DNA of 64,000 nucleotides from Brenneria goodwinii (GCF_002291445.1 NZ_CP014137.1:2604001-2668000); one strand, 5' to 3'. Shown: positions 8,363-17,040, numbered from the stretch's first letter. Made by a program: numbers and translations. Notes: generated by a model not told the origin, from the sequence alone.

Positions 8363-9771
8363 AGCGGCCTCCTGGCGGCGGAAAGCCAGCGATCGAGCAC
8401 GCCGGGACGCTGGGCGAAATGAATATGCAGATAGCCGGCATAGGTCTGATCGAGCTGATAGCCGCCCTGCCATTGTTGGATCACGGCGCCGTCGCGGGAT
8501 TTGGCGCAGTCGAAGACGGGAGATAGCGACGTGGAAAAATCGGAGTAATGGAACTCGTGCCCGCGCAGGGTTTCACCCGCCGCCGCCAGCAGCGTGTCCT
8601 GCTTCGCCCGCGCCTGACAATAGCCAAAGCGGGTCAGCCGTTTTCCCATCCGGCTTTCGCCGGGCAGAATACCGGTCATGGTATGACGCTGTCCGTCGAG
8701 CGTGGTCAGCCCCGTTCCCAGATACATCAGGCCGCCGCATTCGGCATATAGCGGGATCCGGCGCTGGTGCGCCCGATGCAGGGCGCGGTGCATCGCGGTA
8801 TTGGCCGCCAGCTGCGGCGCGTAGATTTCCGGATAGCCGCCGCCGATATAAATCATCTGACAGTCGGGAAGCTGCTGGTCGTAAAGCGGACTGAAACGCT
8901 GGATACGCACCCCGGCCTGCTCCAGCAGATCCAGATTATCCGGGTAGTAAAAATTGAAGGCTTCGTCATCGGCTAACGCCAGCGTCAGGCCGTCGGCCAG
9001 CTCAGGCGCGGGCAGCGCGGGCGCCTCGCCGGCGGGGAATACCGTGTTGCCGCATAGCGCCAGCAGACGGTCTACCTCAATGGTTTCTTCCACCTGCCGG
9101 GCCAGTTGCCGCCAGCGGAGATCGTCATTAGCCTGTTCCTGCGCCGGGATCAGACCGAGGTGACGGGAAGGCAAGGTCACCTCTTCCATGACCGGCAGCC
9201 GCCCCAGCACCGGAACGCCGCAATAGTGTTCAATGGCATGGCGAATAAGCGCGTAGTGCTGCGCCGAACTGACGCGATTAACAATCACGCCCGCGATGTT
9301 CACCGCCGGATCGAAACGGCAGAAGCCCATCACGGTGGCCGCCACCGACGTCGATACCGCTTTGCCGTCCACCAGCAAAATCACCGGGCACCCCAGCTGC
9401 TTCGCCATCGCCGCCGTGCTGCAATAGTCCGGATCGGTGCCGTAACCGTCGTACAGCCCCATCACCCCTTCGATCACCGCCACATCGGCATGGCGCATGT
9501 GCTGGCGATATAAACCGTTCAGCGTTGCCGGCGGCAGCATAAAGGCGTCCAGATTGCGGGAGGCCACGCCGCATACCGCGCTGTGCCAGCCGCTATCCAA
9601 ATAATCCGGCCCGACCTTGAAGGGCTGGACGGCAAGCCCGCGCCGCATCAACGCCCGCAGGATCCCCAGCGTGACGGTGGTTTTGCCGCAGCCGCTGCCG
9701 GTACCGGCGATCACAAAGGCTTTTTTATCCGTCCCGCGCTTATGCGGTTTTTTTTCACTGCAGCCTGACAT
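8359..9771 (-). CDS. cbiA: Cobyrinic acid a,c-diamide synthase CbiA, first gene of the operon
   Basis: 470 residues from the ATG at 9771. It amidates the a and c carboxylates of cobyrinate using ATP and glutamine. The N-terminal domain has the P-loop AGTGSGCGKTT (about residues 22-32) and VIEGVMGLYDGY; the C-terminal class I amidotransferase domain has YAECGGLMYLG with the nucleophilic cysteine and the HEFHYSD block. The first ~15 residues (Lys/His rich) have no Salmonella counterpart. The start is not certain: the only ribosome-binding candidate, GGGA, lies in the 3' arm of a hairpin directly upstream (9771-9798). An internal GTG near residue 20 is a weaker option. A longer in-frame reading extends through the ERIC element and riboswitch and is not real. 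Confidence 0.93.
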   Translation of the reverse strand: MSGCSEKKPHKRGTDKKAFVIAGTGSGCGKTTVTLGILRALMRRGLAVQPFKVGPDYLDSGWHSAVCGVASRNLDAFMLPPATLNGLYRQHMRHADVAVIEGVMGLYDGYGTDPDYCSTAAMAKQLGCPVILLVDGKAVSTSVAATVMGFCRFDPAVNIAGVIVNRVSSAQHYALIRHAIEHYCGVPVLGRLPVMEEVTLPSRHLGLIPAQEQANDDLRWRQLARQVEETIEVDRLLALCGNTVFPAGEAPALPAPELADGLTLALADDEAFNFYYPDNLDLLEQAGVRIQRFSPLYDQQLPDCQMIYIGGGYPEIYAPQLAANTAMHRALHRAHQRRIPLYAECGGLMYLGTGLTTLDGQRHTMTGILPGESRMGKRLTRFGYCQARAKQDTLLAAAGETLRGHEFHYSDFSTSLSPVFDCAKSRDGAVIQQWQGGYQLDQTYAGYLHIHFAQRPGVLDRWLSAARRPL

Positions 9772-9798
9772 AAAAAATCCCGACGTTTCGGCCGGGAT
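9771..9798 (-). promoter_or_regulatory. Hairpin plus U-run touching the cbiA start; candidate riboswitch expression platform
   Basis: On the minus strand ATCCCG (9798-9793) pairs with CGGGAT (9782-9777) and is followed by six U and at once by the cbiA ATG. It therefore has the form of an intrinsic terminator, and its 3' arm also contains the only Shine-Dalgarno-like GGGA. Either function would suit a cobalamin OFF-switch. The dual reading is inference from the layout. Confidence 0.6.
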
Positions 9799-9888
9799 AT
9801 GCAGTGTCAAAAGAGTACGCGCAGCCAGCATTGCTGACGCACGCATCGGATGACAACCCGCTTCCCACCGAAGGAGTTGAATATATAC

Positions 9889-10013
9889 ATACCCTAAATA
9901 ATTCGAGTTGCAGGAAGGCGGCGACGCAGCGAATCCCCGGGAGCTTACACCAGTAAGTGACTGGGGTGAGCAAGGAAAGCCAACGCACCCGCAACTTGAA
10001 GTATGACGGGTAT
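9889..10013. repeat. ERIC element (about 125 bp)
   Basis: An almost complete enterobacterial repetitive intergenic consensus. The ends read ATACCCTAAAT and ...GACGGGTAT, and the centre has the ERIC-PCR core segments GGAGCTTACA and AGTAAGTGACTGGGGTGAG. It is a long imperfect palindrome. It lies in the transcribed leader of the cbi operon, 4 nt beyond the 3' end of the riboswitch aptamer. Confidence 0.95.
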
Positions 10014-10017
10014 AGCT

Positions 10018-10204
10018 TGTCAGGTCGGTCTTCTGGCTTAGCGTCATCCTCCTCCGCGCCTTCCCAATCTTACGATCAGTGGCTCTCCCCTTCATTTTTG
10101 CAATCCATCGGGGATACGGATTTGTCGGCATCACAGCAGCGGGGGCTGCGGGGGATTCTCACCCCCTTCCCAGCAGAATCATTTGAAAAGATTCTTACCT
10201 GACA
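10018..10204 (-). promoter_or_regulatory. Adenosylcobalamin riboswitch aptamer
   Basis: The minus strand holds all the landmarks of the class: an 8-bp P1 stem (TGTCAGGT at 10204-10197 with ACCTGACA at 10025-10018), GCTGGGAAGG...GGTGAGAATCC, GCAGCCCCCGCTGCTGTGATG, GCCACTG, and the B12-box segment AAGCCAGAAGACC. It should bind adenosylcobalamin and switch off cbiABCDETFGHJKL when the cofactor is abundant. This confirms the operon assignment independently of the proteins. Confidence 0.95.
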
Positions 10205-10311
10205 GCGATACAATGGTTATTTCATTTTTAACTTTTTATTTACACCGCATTAGCGTTTATATGCCTGCTATATCTTTTTAAATAAACTGTTCATCGTCAT
10301 CTTCCCTAACC

Positions 10312-10408
10312 CCGTCATTGCCGCGTAGGCGGGAATCAGTCAATGACCGTCCACGGTTTCAACAGGCGATCCCCGCCTACTGACGCGTGGTGGTTGGCGC
10401 AGATGACA
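10312..10408. repeat. Diverged member of the ATTCCC-N8-GGGAAT palindromic repeat family
   Basis: Starts CGTCATTGCCGCGTAGGCGGGAA and continues through a GATCCCCGCCTACTG block towards GATGACAG, the same architecture as the cleaner copies at 57.1, 57.3, 62.7 and 63.4 kb. The remainder of the 10205-10767 gap is AT-rich and shows no gene; it must hold the cbi promoter and the promoter of the dehydrogenase gene. Confidence 0.7.
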
Positions 10409-10767
10409 GTGGTGGCTGACGGTCGACGATGGTGGTGTGCACAAGGATGAAAACCGTAAGACCACGTTTATCGTCAAACTCAATATAGCCCTTTCATGCC
10501 AAAAAAAATGGTGAACTTTATCGTTTAGCGATGCTTATTTTCGCGCAGGAATAACAAATTATTGTTCTCTTCATCGCGAAAATCCGCACTATTCAGTGCC
10601 GGTATGATAAAAGTCAAATAGCAAAATTTTGTCATCATGCGTTATGCCGCCCCACCATGCCGATGAGACATATCACAAATTCATACCCACATTAGCCAAG
10701 ATATGCATCATACTGAATCCAGGATTCAATCCCTTGATGTCGTGCAATAAATGGAGAGGAAAATAGA

Positions 10768-11826
10768 ATGCAGAATATACGTGGTTTTGCTGCGCTTGAT
10801 GCCGCCAGCCCGTTAGTCCCACATCAGTTTGTCCGCAGAGATCCGCGAGAAGATGATGTGGTCATCGATATTGTTTATTGCGGCGTGTGCCATTCCGACA
10901 TCCATATGGCGCGCAACGAATGGAAAAACAGCCATTACCCCATCGTCCCCGGACATGAAATCATCGGCAAGGTCGTTGGCGTGGGTAAATCAGTCACGCG
11001 ATTTAAAGAAGGCGACTGGGCCGGCGTCGGCTGCATGGTGGATTCCTGTCAGCAGTGTGACGCCTGTGAAGACGGCCTGGAACAGTATTGTGAAGAAGGT
11101 ATGACTCTGACCTACGGCGCGGTCGACCGTCACGATGGCCTGCCGACCTTCGGCGGTTATTCCGAGCGGATCGTCGTTTCCGATAAATTCGTGCTTCGCC
11201 TATCCGATAAGCTGGATATGAAATCCGCCGCGCCGTTGCTGTGCGCCGGGATCACCACCTACTCGCCGCTGCGCCACTGGAATGTCGGACCGAGCGATAA
11301 AGTCGCCGTTGTCGGTCTGGGTGGACTGGGCCACATGGGGCTGAAGTTTGCCAAAGCCATGGGGGCTGAAGTCACGCTATTCACCCGTTCGCCAGGCAAA
11401 GAGCAGGAAGCGCGCCGCCTGGGCGCGGATCGCGTGATCATCTCTTCCGATGACGAGCAAATGAAAATCGCCGCCAACACTTTCGATATCATTCTTGATA
11501 CGGTGCCGATGCAGCACGATCTCAATCCCTATCTGGCCACGCTGGCGCGTGACGGCACGCTGATCCTGGTCGGGCTGATTGAGCCGATTGAACCGACGGT
11601 GCACAGCGCGCCGCTGGTCATGGGCCGTAAAGCCATTGCCGGATCCCTGATTGGCGGTATTCAAGAAACCCAGGAGATGCTGGATTTCTGCGCCGAACAC
11701 GGCATTAGCTGTGACGTTGAGATGATCAACATGCAGGATATCAACACCGCCTACGAGCGTATGCTGAAAAGCGACGTGCATTACCGCTTTGTGATTGAAA
11801 TGGCTTCTCTGAAAGAGAGCTTCTAA
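10768..11826 (+). CDS. Zinc-dependent NAD(P) alcohol/aldehyde reductase, YahK/CAD type
   Basis: 352 residues. Medium-chain dehydrogenase of the cinnamyl-alcohol dehydrogenase group, closely resembling E. coli YahK, a broad NADPH-dependent aldehyde reductase. Catalytic zinc ligands are visible in YCGVCHSD and GHE; structural zinc cysteines in DSCQQCDACEDGLEQYC; the Rossmann motif is GLGGLGHMG and the cofactor loop follows. The C-terminal half keeps the IAGSLIGGIQETQEMLDF family signature. A strong GGAGAGGAAAA ribosome site precedes the ATG. Single gene, ending in a bidirectional hairpin. Substrate cannot be told from sequence; no obvious link to the cobalamin genes on either side. Confidence 0.88.
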   Translation: MQNIRGFAALDAASPLVPHQFVRRDPREDDVVIDIVYCGVCHSDIHMARNEWKNSHYPIVPGHEIIGKVVGVGKSVTRFKEGDWAGVGCMVDSCQQCDACEDGLEQYCEEGMTLTYGAVDRHDGLPTFGGYSERIVVSDKFVLRLSDKLDMKSAAPLLCAGITTYSPLRHWNVGPSDKVAVVGLGGLGHMGLKFAKAMGAEVTLFTRSPGKEQEARRLGADRVIISSDDEQMKIAANTFDIILDTVPMQHDLNPYLATLARDGTLILVGLIEPIEPTVHSAPLVMGRKAIAGSLIGGIQETQEMLDFCAEHGISCDVEMINMQDINTAYERMLKSDVHYRFVIEMASLKESF

Positions 11827-11834
11827 CGTTGTAA

Positions 11835-11878
11835 CGGCATCAGAGTGCCATCCCCTCGCTTATGGTACTCTGATGCCG
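11835..11878. terminator. 17-bp hairpin after the dehydrogenase gene
   Basis: CGGCATCAGAGTGCCAT (11835-11851) pairs with the arm at 11862-11878 along 17 positions with one G-U. It follows the dehydrogenase stop by 9 nt. No U-run follows, so it may act as a 3' stabilising stem or a weak terminator. cobD starts 32 nt later. Confidence 0.65.
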
Positions 11879-11909
11879 GTAATAGGTAGCAAAAACAGAC
11901 GAGATAGTA

Positions 11910-12983
11910 ATGAGCGAACACGGCGGCAATATACTGGAAATGGCATTAAAAATCGGCGTGGATGCCACCGACATTATCGATTTCAGCGCCAATATCAATC
12001 CGCTGGGCATGCCGGACTCGCTGAAAGCGGCGATAGTCAGCCAGCTTGAATGCGCCGAGCGTTATCCCGATGTGGAATACCGCGAGCTGCACGCTGCGCT
12101 TGCCCGCGTTCACGGCTGTGAAGCCGGCAATATTATCGCCGGTAACGGCGCTACCGAATTAATCTATGCCGCGGCGCAGTATCTTCAACCACGCCGGGCG
12201 CTGCTGCTGACGCCGGGATTTACCGAGTACCGCCGCGCATTACAGCGGGCCGGCTGTGTGATTGATGATTACGCCATGACGGAAGCGGACGGCTTTCAGC
12301 CCGATGAGCGGCTGCTGGCGGCGCTGGACGATACGCACTATGACTGTCTGTTTATCGCCACCCCCAATAACCCGACCGGCCTGATGCCCGATCCCCAGTT
12401 GCTACTGGCCATCGCCGAGCGTTGCCAGCAGCGGCGAACCGCGCTGATCGTCGATGAAGCCTTTATCGACTTCCTGTCCGACGCGCCGGGACTGATCCCG
12501 TACCTATCCGCATTCCCTCAGCTTTATATTCTGCGCTCGCTGACCAAATTTTTCGCCATTCCCGGCCTGCGTCTCGGTTATCTGGTCAGCGGCGATCGGA
12601 ACGCCATCAGCGCGATGAAACGCGCGCGCGAGCCGTGGACCATCAATGTGTTCGCCGCGCTGGCCGGTGAAATTATTCTGGACGACCACGCCTATATCGC
12701 GGCGACGCACCGCTGGCTGGCCGAGGCGCAGCGCTGTCTCTATCAGGAACTGTGCGCCATGCCCGAGCTTCGCGTCTGGCAGCCGGCGGCCAACTATATT
12801 TTTCTCCATTGTCTGCGACCGGAAATCGACCTTCAGCAAGCGTTGCTGACCCACCATATTCTGATCCGCTCGTGCGCCAACTATCCTGGTCTGACCGCCA
12901 GCCATTATCGGGTCGCTATCAAAAGCGACGCCGACAACAGACGGCTGATTACGGCGCTGCATCAGGTTTTCGGCCATGGCTGA
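11910..12983 (+). CDS. cobD: L-threonine-O-3-phosphate decarboxylase CobD
   Basis: 357 residues, a PLP enzyme of aminotransferase fold I. It decarboxylates threonine phosphate to (R)-1-amino-2-propanol phosphate, the linker used by CbiB. Seen: ANINPLGMP near residue 30, GNGATELIY, the TPNNPTG loop, DEAFIDF, and the PLP lysine Lys213 in SLTKFFAIPGLRLGY. Its 3' end overlaps pduX by 8 bp, so the kinase making its substrate is co-translated with it. CobD together with PduX and the cbi operon completes the side-chain branch. Confidence 0.93.
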   Translation: MSEHGGNILEMALKIGVDATDIIDFSANINPLGMPDSLKAAIVSQLECAERYPDVEYRELHAALARVHGCEAGNIIAGNGATELIYAAAQYLQPRRALLLTPGFTEYRRALQRAGCVIDDYAMTEADGFQPDERLLAALDDTHYDCLFIATPNNPTGLMPDPQLLLAIAERCQQRRTALIVDEAFIDFLSDAPGLIPYLSAFPQLYILRSLTKFFAIPGLRLGYLVSGDRNAISAMKRAREPWTINVFAALAGEIILDDHAYIAATHRWLAEAQRCLYQELCAMPELRVWQPAANYIFLHCLRPEIDLQQALLTHHILIRSCANYPGLTASHYRVAIKSDADNRRLITALHQVFGHG

Positions 12984-13836
12984 GGCGCGGTGCCCGGCCT
13001 CCTGCGGCGAGCTGATTCAGGGCTGGATCCTCGGCGGTGAGAAGCTGATCTCCTGCCCGGTAGACTGGTTCAGCACCGTGTCGGTCACGGATGGCAAGCC
13101 GGGATTGCATGAGCGCCCGCGGATGCGGCGCATGCTGGAAACGGTAGTCGCGCATTTCGGTCACCCGGCGGATACCACGCGCGGATTGCACATCGATTTT
13201 ACGTCTACCATTCCGGTAGCCAAAGGAATGGCCAGCAGTACCGCCGATATCGCCGCTACCGCGCTGGCTGCCGCCCGCCATCTGGGGGAAACGCTGGATG
13301 AAGCGACCCTCGCCGCGCTGTGCGTCCGGCTGGAGCCGACCGACAGCACGCTGTTTCGCCAGCTTACGCTGTTTGATCATCAAACCGCTGAAACCGCCAT
13401 TTCCTGCGACTGGCTGCCGGCCATCGATATCTTGCTGCTGGAAAGTCCGCAAACGCTGGACACCGCCGACTACCACCGCCGCGATCGGCGGCAGGCGCTA
13501 TTGCATCACGCCGGAGAGCTGGAGCGCGCCTGGCAGTTGTTCCGCTCGGCGGTTGCCACACAAAATCGCCACCGGCTGGGGGAAGCCTGCACTCTCAGCG
13601 CCATTGCCAGCCAACAGACGCTCAGCAAACCGGCCTTTAACACGTTGCTGGATGTGGTCGAAGCCAACGGCCTTTACGGCTTGAATGTGGCGCACAGCGG
13701 CAGCGTAGTCGGACTGTTGCTCGATCGCCGCCGTCACGATGTGGAGAAAATAAACCGGCAGTTACATCAGCGCGCAATTACGCGGCATTACCCTATTCAA
13801 TATCTGTTGCCGATGATCGCCGGCGGCGTGCGGTGA
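12976..13836 (+). CDS. pduX: L-threonine kinase PduX (GHMP family)
   Basis: 286 residues. Phosphorylates L-threonine with ATP to supply CobD. The N-terminus CPASCGELIQGW and the phosphate loop STIPVAKGMASSTADIAA (about residues 75-92) are GHMP-kinase signatures; a glycine-rich VAHSGSVVGLLLD motif lies near the C-terminus. In Salmonella pduX sits at the end of the pdu operon; here it is paired with cobD without any propanediol genes in view, which fits a purely biosynthetic role. Confidence 0.9.
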   Translation: MAEARCPASCGELIQGWILGGEKLISCPVDWFSTVSVTDGKPGLHERPRMRRMLETVVAHFGHPADTTRGLHIDFTSTIPVAKGMASSTADIAATALAAARHLGETLDEATLAALCVRLEPTDSTLFRQLTLFDHQTAETAISCDWLPAIDILLLESPQTLDTADYHRRDRRQALLHHAGELERAWQLFRSAVATQNRHRLGEACTLSAIASQQTLSKPAFNTLLDVVEANGLYGLNVAHSGSVVGLLLDRRRHDVEKINRQLHQRAITRHYPIQYLLPMIAGGVR

Positions 13837-13913
13837 TGGGGATATCCATAGAACGGCGAGGAGTGACAGCGGGACAACATCCGCGGCAGAACGCCCCGGA
13901 TGCCGTGAGAACG

Positions 13914-14369
13914 TTAGTTATTTCCAGCGGACTGCTGTAAATAGTCAGTCAGAAACGCTTGCGCATTCCCCTGATCGGACAGGTCTTTGCTGTAGCCGAT
14001 ATGAACGGGTTGCGCTTCACCCGGCAGGTAAAGTTCACCGTAACCCTGATTCAAAATCAGTACGACAAACTTGTTGTTATTCACGTTCAGCCAGTAACGG
14101 GTACTATTGGACAGCTTTTCAACGTTCATCTTCTGGATTTTACCGTTCCAGTCATGATCGATGCCGGTAATCTGCACTAACGCCTGTGACTCCGCTGGCT
14201 CGCCAATACGTAACGTCCATACCTGCGCCCCTTCCGTTCCCTGATATGCCTTCACAATATTGGCAATCGGCGGTCGCGGCGTTTCTGCGTAAGCGCCGCT
14301 GATACCTGCCATCTGCGCCAATGAGAGCATCGCCACCAGGCCGAGTATATAACGTAATTTTTGCATCAT
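13914..14369 (-). CDS. Small exported protein of unknown function
   Basis: 151 residues from the ATG at 14369, preceded by AGGA. A clear Sec signal peptide (Lys-Arg, hydrophobic core, cut after AYA about residue 28) is followed by a ~120-residue beta-rich domain with a single long reading and no cysteine pair. The mature protein starts ETPRPPIANIVK and ends QQSAGNN. I do not recognise the family. It is convergent with pduX and stands alone. A longer in-frame N-terminus (to 14441) would spoil the signal peptide. Confidence 0.7.
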   Translation of the reverse strand: MMQKLRYILGLVAMLSLAQMAGISGAYAETPRPPIANIVKAYQGTEGAQVWTLRIGEPAESQALVQITGIDHDWNGKIQKMNVEKLSNSTRYWLNVNNNKFVVLILNQGYGELYLPGEAQPVHIGYSKDLSDQGNAQAFLTDYLQQSAGNN

Positions 14370-14499
14370 TCCATTCCTGTATTCGGACAACCGTTGTCTT
14401 ACACAATATAAAACCGCAGCGAATAATAACATCAACATCATTACGTTAGCATCGTTAATGGCGTCGACATAAAAAAGGAAAACGCGGGAAAGGGATAGT

Positions 14500-14528
14500 A
14501 AAAAAACAGGCAGGAGAAACCTGCCTGT
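14500..14528 (-). terminator. Intrinsic terminator of the small lipoprotein gene
   Basis: On the minus strand ACAGGCAGG (stem, loop TTTCT) CCTGCCTGT is followed by seven U. It lies 35 nt after the stop at 14564, which supports that this tiny gene is a real transcription unit. Confidence 0.85.
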
Positions 14529-14563
14529 GAATGGTATTTATTCCTGGTATGGCGGGCAAAAAC

Positions 14564-14722
14564 TTAACGTGGCCCCATCTGACTGTCATGCGTATCCTGG
14601 AAGCCGTGACCACCACCGTGACCACCACCGCCATGGCCGCCGCCGCCCGGAGGCGGGAACAGGCAACCACTTAACGCCGTGATTAATGTAATCACCCCAA
14701 TGATTTTAAATATACGACTCAT
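14564..14722 (-). CDS. 52-residue Gly/His-rich lipoprotein
   Basis: A short gene with all the marks of a lipoprotein: MSRIFKIIGVITLITA leader, lipobox LSGC (Cys19), then a proline stretch and a segment of alternating Gly and His (GGGGHGGGGHGGGHG), ending SQMGPR. A GAGG ribosome site lies 7 nt upstream of the ATG and a strong intrinsic terminator follows the stop. The histidines suggest metal binding at the envelope, but that is inference. The overlapping longer reading in another frame is Val/Ala low-complexity and not credible. Confidence 0.75.
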   Translation of the reverse strand: MSRIFKIIGVITLITALSGCLFPPPGGGGHGGGGHGGGHGFQDTHDSQMGPR

Positions 14723-14885
14723 GTTTACCTCAGTATTGATGGGATATCACGAGAGAATAATAAAAGTACAACAATCAGCAAACAATGCGGAATCATCCTG
14801 AAAATATCCTTATAAACATCTAGTTACATCAGCCTACTTATTCTTGATTCAATCAAAACAACTTCCTGATTCCAGGATATTTATT

Positions 14886-14907
14886 GGTCGGCAACGCGGT
14901 GCCGACC
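14886..14907 (-). terminator. Hairpin downstream of the RpiR regulator
   Basis: GGTCGGCA (14886-14893) pairs with TGCCGACC (14900-14907), 8 bp with a 6-nt loop, 32 nt beyond the regulator stop. The following minus-strand bases AATAAATA are only weakly U-rich. Confidence 0.6.
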
Positions 14908-14938
14908 GGCTCGCGTATAAACAGGCTGTTCAGATCGG

Positions 14939-15775
14939 CTACGTTCGATAGAGGTTTAGACGCTTCACGCGGCTTTCAAAACGTTCCAGACGCTGTTTCA
15001 GCTTATCGCGGTTGCGGCCCGCCACGCAGTGCAGCAGAACGTTGAGCGCATTGACCAATCCGGCGGTGGATTCCAGTATCAGCCCGGTTTTGGTGGTGAT
15101 CGTGACAATATGCGGGGTATTCATGTATTTGGCGATGCCGTACTCATCGGTGAAAACCACCAGATCGGCTTTTTCCCTAATACATTCATTGGCAAAGGCG
15201 ATGCCTGCATCCGCATAGGGAGCGATATCGATGAGCAGGACACAGCACTGTTTGTCGTAACTATCAATCCACCCGCCCAATACGCCGCCATAAAGATCAA
15301 GGAACTCGACATTGGCTCTCACCAGCGACAGTCGGTTGGCGAAATCCTCCGTCAGGCCGCGGATCGTCTGAAAACCACAGACAAAAACATGCTCGGCCTG
15401 ACTGACGCACTGGACAATATCCTGCCAGTGCTGGCTGCCGATTTGCTCCCAGAATTTAACCAGCGCCTCTATCTCATTATTGAGATGCACGGTTAAATCG
15501 TCGTTTTGCTGCTCGACACGCGCCAGCAAGGTGGTATTGAGCAATGACTTTACTCTTACCTCATCGCGCAGATCTTCCTTCAGTCCCTTTAATCCTTTGT
15601 AGCCCAAGCGGCGGCAGAAACGGCTAACGGTATTAGGACTAACGCCACTTTTTTGAGCAAGTGTTGCACCATTTTCGAACGCGATATTCTCAAGATTTGC
15701 GTTGATATAGGCCCAAAGCGTCCTTTCCGCTGGCGTCAAATTGCCTTCCAGCTTTTCCACCCTGGCGTCAAGCAT
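14939..15775 (-). CDS. MurR/RpiR-family transcriptional regulator
   Basis: 278 residues. An N-terminal HTH_6 domain (about 1-75, with TLAQKSGVSPNTVSRFCRRLGYKG as the recognition helix region) is followed by a SIS sugar-phosphate-type domain (about 125-255). It is transcribed away from the polyamine-type ABC operon starting at 15969, so it most likely controls that operon and itself. The SIS domain normally binds phosphosugars; some members in this genomic setting respond to other ligands. The ligand here is unknown. Confidence 0.85.
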   Translation of the reverse strand: MLDARVEKLEGNLTPAERTLWAYINANLENIAFENGATLAQKSGVSPNTVSRFCRRLGYKGLKGLKEDLRDEVRVKSLLNTTLLARVEQQNDDLTVHLNNEIEALVKFWEQIGSQHWQDIVQCVSQAEHVFVCGFQTIRGLTEDFANRLSLVRANVEFLDLYGGVLGGWIDSYDKQCCVLLIDIAPYADAGIAFANECIREKADLVVFTDEYGIAKYMNTPHIVTITTKTGLILESTAGLVNALNVLLHCVAGRNRDKLKQRLERFESRVKRLNLYRT

Positions 15776-15799
15776 AGTGTTACCTCATTGATAGAAAAA

Positions 15800-15813
15800 G
15801 GTATATAAATACC
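15800..15813. promoter_or_regulatory. Candidate operator of the RpiR regulator
   Basis: Palindrome GGTATATAAATACC, 25 bp upstream of the regulator start and within the divergent intergenic region shared with the transporter operon. Position and symmetry fit a regulator site; no footprint evidence. Confidence 0.4.
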
Positions 15814-15968
15814 AAATATAAATATCGTGACATAAAAATACCTTAAACCGCCATCCTATCCTTTCCTTGGCATATTAATTGCAAAGTAATCCCAAAAGAC
15901 ATAATTCTGTCAAACAACATATCAGTTTAGTCCCCATGGCTAAATAGCAAACCCACCGGAGAAGAAAA

Positions 15969-17024
15969 ATGTACATCATTAACAGGCTAAGTTGGATGAA
16001 GGGCATCATTTTCGGGTTAGTATTATCATGCGTATTCAGTAGCTTACCGGCGAAAGCGGCGGGTGAGTTACGGCTATATAACTGGGGGGACTACATCAAC
16101 CCGGAAGTCCTGACGCGATTTACCCAGGAAACCGGCATTAATGTAAAACTCGATACCTATGGCAGTAATGAAGAGATGCTGGCCAAAATACAGGCCGGGG
16201 CCAGCGGCTACGATATCGTCTTTCCTTCCGTGCATATGCAGGACGCCATGGCGGCGCTGAAGCTGTTGGCGCGTACGGATATTAACCTCTCCCCCGACTT
16301 TAAACATATCGACCCGGCGTTTTTACGGGCCAAGAGCGACCCCACCGGCGAATATTGTCTTCCCTACGCCTGGGGCACCGTCGGCATTTTCTATAACAAG
16401 AAAAAAGTCGATAAGCCGATTACCTCCTGGAAAGATTTCTTCGCCGAAGCCGAGAAAGGGAAAAAGGTGATCATGCTCGATGATATGCGCGAAACGCTGG
16501 GCGTTGGCTTAATCGTTAACCACAAGTCCGTCAACACTTCCAATCCGGACGATCTGAAGCTGGCATCCGACTGGTTAACCGCGCGCAAGCCATTAATATC
16601 CGCATTGACCTATGAAAGTATTCCGCTGGTGCAATCCGGCGACGTGGCGGCCGCGCACTATTTTGTCGGCGCGCTGATGTACGTGTCGCAGGATCCGGAA
16701 AATCTGGCGTACGTCATTCCTGATGAGGGCGCAACCATGTATCAGGAAAATATGTGCGTATTGACCAGCGCGCCGAATAAAGAGAATGCGAAAAAGTTTA
16801 TGGAGTTCTTTTTGCAGCCTGAAATTGCGGCGATGAATACCGCGCAGCAGATGAACGGCACGCCAAACCGCGATGCCGTAGCGTTACTCCCCGATGCATT
16901 GAAAAACAATCCGGCAGCCAATCCGCCGGAAGAGATCCGCCAGAAACTACAGATATTCGGCGATCTGGGCAAAGATCTGCGCCTGTACGACAGAACCTGG
17001 ACACGATTCCGCAGCGCGAACTAA
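15969..17024 (+). CDS. Polyamine-type periplasmic substrate-binding protein (PotD/PotF-like)
   Basis: 351 residues. A signal peptide ends near AKA (residue ~31), then the hallmark ELRLYNWGDYINPEVL of the PotD/PotF family, YDIVFPSVHMQDAM, YAWGTVGIFYNKKKV and a conserved NxxNxENAKKFMEFFLQPE C-terminal region. It should capture a cationic ligand for the ABC importer encoded next. A GGAGAAGAAAA ribosome site precedes the ATG. The 139-nt gap to the ATPase gene contains a strong hairpin, which would allow the binding protein to be made in excess. Confidence 0.9.
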   Translation: MYIINRLSWMKGIIFGLVLSCVFSSLPAKAAGELRLYNWGDYINPEVLTRFTQETGINVKLDTYGSNEEMLAKIQAGASGYDIVFPSVHMQDAMAALKLLARTDINLSPDFKHIDPAFLRAKSDPTGEYCLPYAWGTVGIFYNKKKVDKPITSWKDFFAEAEKGKKVIMLDDMRETLGVGLIVNHKSVNTSNPDDLKLASDWLTARKPLISALTYESIPLVQSGDVAAAHYFVGALMYVSQDPENLAYVIPDEGATMYQENMCVLTSAPNKENAKKFMEFFLQPEIAAMNTAQQMNGTPNRDAVALLPDALKNNPAANPPEEIRQKLQIFGDLGKDLRLYDRTWTRFRSAN

Positions 17025-17040
17025 TCCGTAGCGTCACCAT

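Noticed and set aside
9772..10134. N-terminal extension of CbiA by about 120 residues
   Set aside because: It translates the ERIC element and the riboswitch; family proteins start near 9771.
14455..14670. 71-residue minus-strand reading rich in Val and Ala
   Set aside because: It overlaps, in another frame, the small lipoprotein, which has a lipobox, ribosome site and terminator.
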